Source: Lentinula raphanica
Lineage: Eukaryota > Basidiomycota > Agaricomycetes > Agaricales > Omphalotaceae
NCBI GenBank assembly: GCA_027919835.1
Contig: JANVFP010000002.1
Location: 2,046,001 to 2,110,000 of the forward strand
Direction: 5' to 3'
Length of the DNA: 64,000 bases
Under the pieces are notes generated by a model that saw nothing but the letters and a program-made list of their open reading frames with translations, searched no databases and was not told the origin of the DNA. The position numbers and the translations under genes were made by a program. Below are positions 39,007 through 49,858 of the stretch, in pieces (within the stretch, counting starts at the first letter, position 1; each line of letters opens with the position of its first letter).

Positions 39007-40702
39007 TCAATCTGCCTTTTGATCAACAAAGATACCCTGTTCCAGGCTGCCCGTCAACCACGTCTTGCTTTCTTCTCCCAACACATACATCCTTATCACC
39101 ATCCAAACCGATTCTCTATCATCTTCTCCGAACGACTTGTTCGTAGTTGTCCCAGATTTGTTTGACTTGAAATCGAAATCTTGCCAGGCAAAAACAGTTT
39201 GCGCAACGAGAACAGCAGCGGTGGTTATCGTGAAAGCCAACCCGAGTCCCGAAGCGGAAAGGAACCACAACCCAACCGCACAGGTAGCCAAAAAGATCAT
39301 CATTTGAGGAATTGCACATTCGGCCCAATGAGCAAACCGATGAATATTCTTGGGCGGCGGAGATACGTAGTCCATTCGTAGATTACCGATACCGATACCA
39401 GGACTGAAAGCGACCTTTTCGATGTTGGTAGGTGAAAGTAGGATGGTACCGCCAACGAGAGCACACCAAGGAACGAAGCAAGCCAGTTTGAAAAAAAGAA
39501 CCGGAAGGTTTGCAGGAGAGAAATCCAGTGAACGAAGAACCGAAAAGGTATACTCAGGCTCCGGGTCGAAATCATCATGTTGTAGGTCTTCGTGAACGAG
39601 CACGTCTTCTTGATCAGGGTATGGAGAAACTTGCGCTCTCGAAGCTGAGTCCATCTACAAGAAGTGAGAATTATTAGAAAGTAAAGTCCCGAGCTAAAAG
39701 CGACGGACCTCTACCACATCGTGATCAGACGTGTCATGCTCCGCATTAGCCAATGAAGGAGAGATGGCTATAGGGGCGTTGGGAAGAGTATAAAGGCTCT
39801 GTGACAGCTCTGAAAATCAGCAGAAGAGAACTGCATACTAGAATAACCTTACCGAAGCACGGGAGTGCACATGGAAGCCTTGCACCAGCTCTGGCGTAAG
39901 GAGCACAGGGCTATCTGTATGGCTCATGAGACTCTGGATACTAGGACTTTGCTCGAGAAAGGATTGAGTGGATTGAGAGTTTTGAATGTCGCACAGAGAT
40001 CGAGAAAGTTCGTTTGAGAACGTAACAGAAGAAGCAGGCTTGATTTGAACATTGGAAACTTCGGGTGAGGAGAAAGGAACAGGAGGGAATGGAGAGAACA
40101 GCCTATCCGAGTCTACAGAGATATCGGATAGATGAGTCAGTCGTCCGTCGTCTCCTTCAGCTTCAGCTTGAAAGGTAATATCCGAAGAGATTGATGGGGA
40201 GGTTGTATCACACATTGAGTCTTGGTCATTTTCTGATTGGGTTCGAGATTGAGTATTGTCAACTTCCTCTGGAATTGAAGATTGTAATTTCAGGTCTTCG
40301 GCCATTACTTGCTTGCGAGGAGTCTAATGCAGTAGAGATGAGTAGTTGATAGGTATACAGCAGCGAGCATCACAACCTCCGAGGCGAATTGATGAGGTTC
40401 TTTGAGACTGTCGTAATCTTGGTGTTCAACGACGCGTTGTGTTTGACGTTGTTCTTGAAGCTCAATCAATTTCCCTCCTATCAGCCCAAAAGGTTCTTGC
40501 ACATCTTCGTCCGAAGGCGTGTTGAGGGCGGATCCAAAAGGCGAGTCATCGACAGTCGAGTCTGTACGACCAGACCCAGAAAAGCGATCCATAGTCAAGG
40601 AGTGTTTCTAGACGGCGAGATCAATCAGCAGCCCGTATAGATGCATCCATTAAGATATACCATAGAACTCTCCGGAGATAGCTGGGTTTCAGTCGACGCC
40701 AT
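39007..40702 (-). CDS. Membrane protein of unknown function
   Basis: Five exons from ATG 40702 (MASTETQLSPESSM) to TGA 39007, about 500 residues. I do not recognise a family. The first ~300 residues are polar, Ser/Asp/Glu-rich and probably disordered. The last third has three or four hydrophobic segments: LPVLFFKLACFVPWCALVGG, then AIPQMMIFLATCAVGLWF and LAFTITTAAVLVAQTVF, followed by a charged tail ending DQKAD. The last coding exon is 39654-39007, joined by GTCCGT...TAG to a small exon encoding LSQSLYTLPNAPIAIS. That small exon uses an AGAG acceptor, so its left border could shift by two bases. The gene is divergent from the UNC-50 homologue, with only 213 bp between the two start codons. 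Confidence 0.7.
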
Positions 40703-40915
40703 GATGGTCAAGCGGAGAATCTGAACTTCGGTGTAGTTCGGCGTTCGGCGTCGCTAACGCGTGACCGTGATGCGTCGGACTTTCAAAATCAGTCACGTCG
40801 CAGTTTCCCCTCCTTGAACTTCCGTTATACCGAATCCACGTTTTCCAGATACTTACGGGACGCGCACAAGCTGGCATTCCGTCGTACTCGTCCAAAAGTC
40901 CAGATAGATGCCAGC
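40703..40915. promoter_or_regulatory. Short bidirectional promoter
   Basis: Only 213 bp separate the ATG of the minus-strand membrane protein from that of the UNC-50 homologue. Both genes must share this sequence for initiation. No clear TATA box is visible. Confidence 0.5.
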
Positions 40916-42041
40916 ATGGATCTTCCAAGCTACTCAGGCAGCCAAGTTCGCTCCCCAGCACCCATGTCACAACGTCTTCCCTTAATCTTCCGCCGACTGC
41001 ATCGTTTCAATCAAATGGTTCACCTTCTTGTTGATACAACGAACGATCTCTGAAGTGATTCATAGGACTTTGAGCAAGCTAGCTGGCAACTACTGTATTT
41101 GTGTCTAGCGCCGCGGAGAGTGTGAGTGTGAGTGCTGTTGATAATACGTTGCTTTAATTGAACTGAACCACTTCAAGGTATCGAAATGTCTACTTTCATA
41201 AGCGTCAGTATTGTGTATCATCTCTGCTTGCTTTTCCAAAACCTTTGTTCTCCAGAAACCAAAAATACCTGGGCTCGGGATGACCCTGCTATCCTTGTCC
41301 TTATTGCAGCTTGCCTGACTGGTCCGTGGCTTCCCTCAATCCTTGTGTTACAACAAAATGACGATACATATATCCAGTATCTGCTGTTCTGTGGTCATTC
41401 GCATATTCCTACTCACCACATCAAGCTTTACGACTAGCTCTATTCATGATTTTCCGAGACTATCTGATGACGGGGCTGGTCGTTGCGACGGTGTTATGGT
41501 ATGGATTTGCTCTACCCGATAGCTTTGACTCTTTGCTCATACTCGTTGAAGGCTTGTATCGAACCGTCTTCTTGTCGCACCGCCTTCACATTCTTCACCC
41601 GCGGATTCTTTCGTTGAATGGGCCTATGCTTTCGATGTTCATACGAATGCTTTCTTCCCATTCTTCCTGACGATCTATATCGCGCAACTCCTCGTCCGTC
41701 CTGTTATCCTCAAAGACAATTGGGTGTGTCTTTTCCTCGGAAACACGTTGTATCTTGCTGGGTGCGTGTGCTCTCTACGTTTTGTTCGTTCATTCATTGA
41801 TATCGATTCCATAATATATAGCTTTGCACAGTATACATACGGCTTATACTTTGGCCTGAATGGTGAGATCATGTCTTCCAGCTTCTGAATCCTCGTTGAA
41901 CAATGACCTCTAGCACTGCCATTCCTCATACGTTCAAAGTTGCTTCTTTCACCCCTCTTGCCACTGTTCACTGCATATGTTATCTCTTTGTTAGGTTTCA
42001 ATGTTGCAAAGCATGTGCTAGCAGTATATTTTGGCTCATAG
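40916..42041 (+). CDS. UNC-50/Gmh1 family Golgi membrane protein
   Basis: From ATG 40916 (MDLPSYSGSQVRSPAPMSQR) to TAG 42041 in about eight exons, close to 260 residues, the normal family size. UNC-50 proteins are inner nuclear membrane/Golgi proteins; the yeast homologue Gmh1 interacts with the Arf exchange factors Gea1/Gea2. Signature: FRRLHRFNQMDFE, the exon junction giving LAPRRVYRNVYFHKQTKNTWARDDPA, then repeated TM segments (LVLIAACLTVSAVLWSFAYS, LMTGLVVATVLW, FPFFLTIYIAQLL, LFLGNTLYLAGFAQYTYGLYFGL) and a C-terminal YVISLLGFNVAKHVLAVYFGS. All introns are GT-AG. The next gene follows 205 bp downstream in the same direction. Confidence 0.92.
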
Positions 42042-42246
42042 AGTACAAGTGTATACGTTCTCTGTCGGACGCTGTCTGAAGTTTCGAAATAAAATTTTCG
42101 TGGATTTTGAGTCTGCTTTGAGCGAAGCGCGCGTGAATCGGACTTTGAAAGCTGATTATGTACTCAACGTCAGACCGTCGACTTTGTTTTCTTACCCTCA
42201 CCACGATTGCCACAACACTAAACGGCCCATTCAGATTGAACAACTC

Positions 42247-45200
42247 ATGGACGACGACGTTCTAGACTGGGACGATGGGGAAGACCAGACTGCCGCTGCT
42301 ACAGGTCCTCCTATTGACGACGCGGATGGTGTCTCTCTAGGGTCTGATTCTGGAGACGAGAATGATGTTGAAAAAGCAGAGGGTCTTCTTGAGGGAAACT
42401 CTGCTGCTGCCCGTGCTGTTTCTCCTTCACAGGCTACCAATGGAACCTCAAGAGCTGTCTCACCGAGACCTTCGGCATCTTTGCAACGCAAAGACTCATA
42501 TAGCCCGGCGAGAACAACGAAGCCTGTTGACTCTCCGAAAGCCCAGAATCGCTCTCAGCGTCCAAAATCCAAGATTCTCACCTCCGCACAGGCGCTGCAG
42601 CATGGCTTGCCACCCAAACCTGTTATTTCCGCTGTCTCGTACATACCGTCGTCTCAGTCGTCTTTAACTGAAGCAACTGCGATGGTGACACGGGAGATTG
42701 TTAAAGGTAAAGGCGGAGGTGGAAGCAACAGAACCAACTCTACAAAATCAGCTAACAAGGATGACTCCGAGTCTCTTCCACCGCATTGGGAAATACGCCA
42801 CCCTAGAAGTGGCGGAAAACAGGTTTATTATTACAACAATCGAACTCACGTATCGACTTGGACCCACCCCGTGAGCATCTTTCCTCCGCACCCACTCATC
42901 CACATCATCCAAAGGGCGGCCTCTACCACGATGCAAGAGCATCAGTCTCGATCCCCTTCATACTTCCATTTGTCCTTGTCATTCCATTTTCACAGCGGGG
43001 TCTGACCATACGTCTTTTCTCAAACAGTCTCTTCTCAAATCTCCTCGTGGGCAATCTAGTGATTCTGCGCGTACAGCACAAGGCAGTCTTTCTCACCAGG
43101 ACAGGTACTATCGTCCCGGAGACCGTCGTGACCCCTCTCCAAGTGATGCTAATGAGCGCAGTAGACGCTATCCTTCTCCAGGTCCTGCTCCGATTCGTCG
43201 TCGTAGCCCAAGCAGGGACCGTTCACCTTATGCCAATCATCGTCGTCGCTCGGTTTCGGCTGAACGTGGCAGAGAGTTCGAGCGTGGTCGACCTATTCAA
43301 CCTGTAAATGCCAAGGAGTATCACTATGCTAATCGAGACAGAGACACCATACCAACTTCTCGATCTGAACGTCGCTGGTCCCCCTCTTCCTCAAAGGATT
43401 TCGAAGACTCGAAGTCCCGACCTGCACAACGACAGCGAATACAAGATCATCCTGATGAAAGCCGACTGCGTGAAACCCGTTCTGAGCAAGAACTTTACAG
43501 AAATTCTGTCCCCAGTCGACGGGACTCTCGGGAAGCCCCGAAGCAAAGCGGGCGTGAAGCACCAATCCATGACACCATTCACAGTACGTTTATCAGCCTC
43601 GTCCTATCCTTACTGTTGTGCCGTGGCACAATCTGCGTTATGTGGTGCCAGAAAAGACAGAGCTCGTGTCTCATGTTCTGGACATATCATGATACGGATA
43701 TCTTGCGTTCGGCTCCTCCTTTCCTCCTCCTTTCCTCCTCCTTTCTGCTCAAATCAAGGACGCTCATCATGGACTTCTTTTTTTCTCACCATTCCACTTG
43801 TCCTGCATGTAACGTTCTACCTATCCTTTGTACCCTTTCTTGTCTCTACAGGGCGCAGGTCAACATCACCTCCCATCACCGAGCAGCGTATTGTCGATGA
43901 TGCACCCATATCAAATGCTTCTAGAAAACGGCGAACTCGCTTTGGGACCCCACCTGACGTCGCTATAAGCAGCGATCGTGACGATTGGGTTCCGGATGAA
44001 TTCAAAGTGGAAACACCGGCAGATGACGCCCGTCCACAGGAAATCACCACTGGTACAACCCAACCCACCGACCCAGTCCATGATACACAACCGCTTCCGC
44101 GTACGCATATATCTGCTGCTTTCTATGTGTCTCCGCTCAACCTTATGCGCTACAGGTCGCCAAAGAGCACCATTGCCCCCGCAGTCTGCCCGTTTTCGCG
44201 AAGTGTCAAGGAATCACCCTGCCTCGAGTGCAGGAGGCATACATGAAGCAGTTCTTCAAGAGCAACCTCAAACCCAACCATCGCCTCCAGTTATACGCTC
44301 CCAACCTCTGACACTAGAACGTGATCGTCCGCCGCACCAAAGGTCTTCAAAATTCGGGCCACCTCTGACGAATGACTCGACACCTTCGTCTGCCTCTCGG
44401 GACCGGTCCCCTTCAGTGCGATATCCACAACCCGGACAAGGCGCCTCAGACCCCGCTGACGGGTCATCCTCTAGAGCACATATCAATGGTAACACTGCTC
44501 ATGCTATCCAACCCATTCCAAACGGGTACACTGACAGGGATCACGCAGAAGATACCATGAATGGGCAACTTCCAAAAGCTCCTAGAGCGATGGGAAGAGA
44601 CGATACAGCACCAACTGCTCCCCGTTCAAGCACTGTTCGCGAACGGTCCCCTCGTGGTCCTGATAGGGAGACCCGTGAACTGGGAGTTTCGCATCATCCT
44701 GAGCGTACGTGGAAGGATGAACTAATGGCTAGCCAGGTGAGGATCTTCCAAACCCTATATTGCAAAGAAAGTCTTTCTATCTCGGTACTCATCCACTATA
44801 GCTCCAGGTACGGGGTCGGGGACCGCGAGGACGACCACCACCGCATCTTTCCGGAACCAATAATGTACCTATGGGCAGTCGCATCGGTGCTGATGGTATA
44901 CCGAATGGGCCTGCTAGGGCATCAAACAATGCCCCTCGTGTACCTTTGAGCAGTGCGAATTTGATTCCTGTGACGAATAATCGTTATGCAGATTCCAACA
45001 AAATGCCAGAGGTAGATTATATTTTCATCGATCATCGGAAGGTGACTGATGTCGCATTACAGGAAGTCAGGAGTCCTACTGTTCGAAGCGGAGGAACGAC
45101 TATGCGTCCGACACCAGCGGTCAGCTTGTTTTTCCAGTGTCGAGATTGAAAACTCATTTGTGTTGTACAGACGTATGACCGTGATCTGCCTGTAAATCGT

Positions 45201-46355
45201 GGACGTCCTGATGCTTTCGAGGTTGTGAGTAGCTACCACCTATTCGATTGACTCAGTCTCCTGAAACGGCTACAGGCAGGAGCTACTACAGTACCATCAA
45301 GACCTCGCTCAAATTCACCTCACACGCGTTACAAAGAAGCGTCCCCTCCACCATCCTCTCGTGAAGTTACAACATCACCTTCATGGGAACGAGACTCCGA
45401 GCGTGGAGGACGTTCGGCCAGTGGTAAATCGCTTGAGTCGGCCGAACGATTCGCAGACTATGTCTCTCGAGGCGGTCCTGATGATCACGAGCTTGATCGT
45501 CGTGGGCAACGCCAAACTGGCCCTACTGCCAACGGATTCACACCTTCACCCATGTTGAGCTCTTCAATACCACCCCTACCCCGTAATCTACCGGCCAAAC
45601 CTGTGCAACAACCACCTCCAGAGTTGAATCGATCACGCGGATTACGAGTGTCTCCGCAACGCCACTGGCGACCACCATCTCCTGAAGCCCGACCTCCACC
45701 ACGCCGTGATCCTACTCCACCGCGGGATCGCCCACTACCAAAAAGATTATCCTCACCGGTCGAGCCTCGTGCGCAGAGACGCGAACCCACACCTCCACGC
45801 TGGTCTCAACCTAGACGATCAATCACCCCTCCTGGACCTCACGATCAACAACGGGCACCCTCTCCTCCGCCAAACCGGACTTCACGCAGACGAACGATCT
45901 CTCCAGAGGAACGTGCGCCCCGTAGACACGCAGATGTCTATATTCCGTCTCCCCCAACCAGGAATGAGGATCGTCGTCCGTTAGATTATCCTCAGAAGCC
46001 CGTCAACCATCCTCATCGAGCTCCCGCTGATATGGATGTTGATGAACCCCCGCCTCACCACCACAACGATAACGGCCATCGTGATCAGAAGGCGAACAAT
46101 CTTCCTGAACGGCCTCCTGTTAATAGACGAGGTGGTTCTTTACTCGACCGACTTTCGATGTCAGCCAGTGAACAAGTGCCCCCGCTGCGTGACCGAGTGC
46201 AGATTCCGGCGAAGAGAGATCGAGAGGACCTCATGCGGGATGGTGGCGCGTACAGTGTGGATGTTGACATGGACGACGAGGTAGTTGGAAAGAGGCGGAA
46301 GCGGGGTGGCAAACAACGGAGAGGTCGAGGTCGAGGATCTGGTGCTTATGCATGA
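42247..46355 (+). CDS. WW-domain protein with Arg/Ser- and Pro-rich regions
   Basis: A long multi-exon gene, ATG 42247 (MDDDVLDWDDGEDQ) to the stop at 46353-46355, roughly 1000 residues. One WW domain lies near residues 178-210 (LPPHWEIRHPRSGGKQVYYY ... STWTHP) with both tryptophans and the YYY core, so it should bind Pro-rich ligands. The following exon is rich in RRRSPSRDRSP-like repeats as in splicing factors. The middle and C-terminal parts are disordered and Pro/Arg/Ser-rich (for example PPPRRDPTPPRDRP), ending with a basic KRRKRGGKQRRGRGRG tail. This composition suggests a nuclear role in RNA processing or transcription; that is inference. Most of the exon chain from 43,020 to 45,560 is plausible but not checked junction by junction, and a split into two genes is not excluded. 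Confidence 0.72.
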
Positions 46356-46751
46356 TTTTACTTATGCCTCATGATGATCACTTGGCTATTCGGTTTGGAG
46401 CTTCTCCAGTGTGGACGCTATTGTACATAACATCTCTATCGTCCGAATTTTGTGTATATATTGGCCGGCCTGAGCTTTATAGGTGCTGGAGTTGTCTAGT
46501 GCCAGAAATTTATGCAGGTTACACGGAATGGACATGGGAAATGGGCAAGATAACGCATGAAAATTGAAATAAGGTATAACTTAGAAGCTGGGACGGTACT
46601 CGTTTACAGAGTGTAGTACAACAATGGATAAAATACTCTCATAAACTCAGAACCCAGTATCAATGCCCACTTCTTCTTACTGTACAAAAAAGTAGTACAG
46701 TGTTCGCCCCCCCTCTATTCTGATCCAATACCAAGTACTCTTGGACTTGAT
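46356..46751. other. Convergent 3' spacer
   Basis: About 400 bp between the stop of the WW-domain gene and the stop of the small membrane protein. Nothing beyond UTR-like sequence was recognised. Confidence 0.5.
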
Positions 46752-47347
46752 TCATGTTGCACGTCTTTGCATTGCAGCCAGCTGTGCAGTCAACGGTGCT
46801 GTAGCCTGCCACCAAAAGATCATACCTGCTCGTTGTCAGCTCCAGATCCTCTGTATATATCCATCCGATTAGAAAAACTCACCCAACCCAATCACACCAT
46901 GAACCGTCCCCCATACAATCTCCGGCGTCACCTTATTTGCTTCCGCCAGCATACCAAACGAATGCGGAATGAACCTCGGCGCCTGAAAGAGCACCGTGCT
47001 CACAGCACTGTGATAGACACAGAGTCCGATAGCCAGTGCACGTTTGGCTGGGAGGAAATCGGGAAGAGGGTAGGCAAGGAGTGAGGTGATTGAGATTCCT
47101 AAAGAGAGGGAAGCGTAGAGCTTGAGCAGCACGAGGGAGGTGTTGTTTAGTTGGATGAATGGGAGTGACATCGGGGAGAATAAGCCTTGGATGGCGACAG
47201 GTGCTTCGAGTGCGATGTGGAGCAGGAAGACAATCGCGCTATAGGGTATCATGTATGTATTTGGTTCAGACTGTGTTTGAGCATATAATCGAGAATGAGT
47301 ACTCACAGAGGGCTGCGTAGAGCAGCGGCCTGAGGGGGAACAGACAT
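46752..47347 (-). CDS. Small four-TM membrane protein, unknown function
   Basis: Three exons from ATG 47347 (MSVPPQAAALRSP) to TGA 46752, about 150 residues. I do not recognise a named family. Hydrophobic segments are LAIVFLLHIALEAPVAIQGLF, LVLLKLYASLSLGISITSLL, ALAIGLCVYHSAVSTVLF and VWGTVHGVIGLGMIFWW, so four membrane spans are likely. Both introns have GTGAGT donors. A perfect 26-bp hairpin lies 125 bp upstream of the start codon. Confidence 0.72.
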
Positions 47348-47471
47348 CTTCAAATGATTGTTGAAAAATCCTAAGATAAGAAGAGTTCCGTTGAACGTTC
47401 ACACAGCACACAGAACTTTTCAACAAGGATGCTGAGTCAGCATAAGCGCCCTTGCCGCTTCTGCATGGAAC

Positions 47472-47529
47472 GAAATCCTTACTGGCAGGGAAACCTGGGC
47501 TGACAGGTTTCCCTGCCAGTAAGGATTTC
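47472..47529. repeat. Perfect 26-bp inverted repeat with 6-nt loop
   Basis: The arms 47472-47497 and 47504-47529 are exact reverse complements (outer GAAATCCTTACTGG..., inner ...GGGAAACCTG) and the loop is GGCTGA. As DNA or RNA this would fold into a very stable hairpin. It is not followed by a T-run and shows no target-site duplication. It lies 125 bp upstream of the small membrane protein gene. Confidence 0.9.
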
Positions 47530-47835
47530 ATTCAGGCCTATGTGGCAAAGACAAGGTTGGAATAAGCTAAAGTTGCCAATATTTCATTTCCATTGTAGAA
47601 AATTGAAGAAAATTAAATCCATTGAGTATCATGACAGCAATTTACAACAGGGCGTACATATGGGGGAATAGATACAGTGCACAGAGATACAGGATGGAAG
47701 AGACATGATAGCAGTCATATCTAAGGCTTGCTCTTGTCCAGCACTGAGCCCGATTATGATATGGTGTATATAGGTATACAGAAAGGTCAGATGGTGGCCT
47801 AGATGGGGCAAGGGGCAACAGATTAGCTCATTACT
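47530..47835. other. Intergenic stretch between hairpin and BTB gene
   Basis: About 300 bp, AT-rich, with nothing recognised. It contains the 3' UTR of the BTB-type gene. Confidence 0.5.
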
Positions 47836-48860
47836 TCAACTGGAAGACAAGTTATAACCCACTTTGACGCCTTCCCATTCACTAACGATTCTGGCAACTT
47901 GTTCTCTAATGGAGCGCTTGCACAGCTCACATGAGACATGTCCAGCCAGCTGACCGAGAAGACGTTCTAAAGCGGTGGAAGGCAAATCTAATGAAAGAAA
48001 GAAGAGAAGCACGACGTTAACATGAACAGTGAAGCATAGAACATCATGCGAAATCACACACCAGCCCGGATGTCCCAAGCAAAAGACGCGGCAGTCAGAG
48101 TCCAAACCCTCGTCAGTGCCTTATGGTCCAGAACACCACAATCAGGTGTAGAAGGATGGGGGTACGGTGGCTGAAGCAAAATCTATAATGATAGTAATAA
48201 TATAATGTATTCAGTTCGGATGGGAGGAAGGTGTACGGGTGCATTCACCCGCTTCAGAGCTTCTTCTCGTTGAGTCTGCATCAACATAAGTCGGCGAAGG
48301 TAATGAGGACCCATCGCTTCGGCTTGTTCGTCCGTAAGATCGGTAAGTTGGAACCCTGTGAGATACGTGGACGCCGCAACCGCGAGATCTTCCATGCTGT
48401 ATCGTGCGGCTAGGACGTACAGAGCAAGCGCATGAGCACTCGCATGGGCTTGCAACGCTCGCGAGATGGGTTGCATAAACGCATGCGTTTGCTCATCAGG
48501 TTTTTGAGTTTTCTGCTGACACTGGATATTGACACCGTATACAGACAGACGATTGATGGCCGCGACGAGTGTGTCAAACGAAAACGGAGGAGCAAATTCC
48601 ACGGCAGCACTGGATTTGCAATAGATGATGTCGAGGATGATGGTGAGCATTTGCGCATCTTCTGTTAAATTGACGATTGCGCCATTTCTGACGTTTGCGT
48701 ATCCTTGAAAATCGTTGGTCGATATGGAGTTGAGCAGAGGTGTGTGAACGTAGAACAGCATCGAATCGCAGGACTTGAGGACCAAATCCGGAGGGTGTCC
48801 GTCTATACTGGTTGTTTGAACATACTTGGGCGAGGTATTAATCTGCGGGATATGATTCAT
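47836..48860 (-). CDS. BTB/POZ-like domain protein
   Basis: Three exons: 48860 to about 48249, a middle exon ending ...TAASFAWDIRA, and a last exon to TGA 47836; close to 300 residues. The N-terminal segment PPDLVLKSCDSMLFYVHTPLL, followed by a hydrophobic LTIILDIIY about 60 residues later, has the BTB/POZ pattern seen in many Agaricomycete proteins. BTB domains form dimers and often recruit cullin-3. The middle part (ALALYVLAARYSMEDLAVAASTYL) looks like the alpha-helical extension of such proteins. The C-terminal exon carries CELCKRSIREQVARIVSEWEG, with a CxxC pair. The first frame upstream of the ATG is broken, supporting this start. Confidence 0.72.
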
Positions 48861-49858
48861 TCGACGATCTTGACAAGCAGATGACTACGCACAATTACAA
48901 CGTTCACAGCAGACATTGTTGAGCGGTCGTTGAACTAGTGCCTCTGATGATGATTAAAGATGGTCTGAGTTCGTTGGTGAGGATGGAATGGAGAAACTCA
49001 AAGAGAGAATTTTGGCGCACGAAAGAAGCGGTCTCGAAAAAAGGCTGAACATCAACACCCGCGTCAAGCCCGTGTACTTGGTTTGCCCAAGGTGTTGAGT
49101 TGGTGTTGAGAGAAAGAAAAGACGGTTTGTAGCCTACTCTTAAGTACTCGATTCTGGTTTAAACATGAGAAAATTTTCTGTCAGATCCGATGACATTGGA
49201 AATAATCTAGGCCCAGTCTAGGTCGAGTCTGGGCCTTTTGTACAGCAGTGCTTTGCTGTAAACTATTGAGTTCGAGTGAGTTGGAGTTCATCGATGAACT
49301 TTCGGCGTCGCTGAAAAGTGTTGTAATTTCTTGTAGAGTCGGGGAGATTACGAGGATGTTGGTCAAAGGTAGATGTGCGCTTTCCGGAAGTGGCATATTA
49401 CTGGTTATGTAAGCTGTTCACACGCTCCACCACTCACCAGTCTCACCTCCACCCACTCAGACTGACCATAACTTACTTATGTTTGTCATGTATACTACCA
49501 TCTGTCATCCTCGGATGTATCTTCACAGTTCAAGCTCTCAGTTTGCAACCTGGGGTGTTTTGCGCTGCGATTACTCCTTCAATTGAATTTTGATACGATC
49601 AGAGAGAAGCTCTCAACTGAATACTGGTATATACTTATCCCTCAAACGATGTCGATGACTGTCGATGATGAGTAGGTGCTTCACAAAGCCCATCTGCATT
49701 TGCACGAATATCTGCATATGCATTTTTACTATAAATCTACTAAACGATCCTGTACTCTGCTAACCGTTTCAAGAGACGCCTGCCGACAAAATTTTAGGGT
49801 TATAAATTTTTAGGTTCTCCTCATTGTTGCAGTGCATGCGCTTTCACTCTCAACCACC
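48861..49858. promoter_or_regulatory. Divergent intergenic region, BTB gene and helicase gene
   Basis: About 1 kb between two divergent starts. A TATA-like TATAAAT at 49801-49807 lies about 52 bp before the helicase ATG, which is close for a fungal core promoter. No open frame with motifs was found. Confidence 0.45.

Noticed and set aside
45485..45790. Minus-strand Gly/Arg-rich frame
   Set aside because: Shadow of the Pro/Arg-rich exon of the WW-domain gene on the plus strand.
47472..47529. Hairpin as a transcription terminator or CRISPR repeat
   Set aside because: It is one isolated pair, without a U-run and without repeat-spacer spacing; eukaryotic context.
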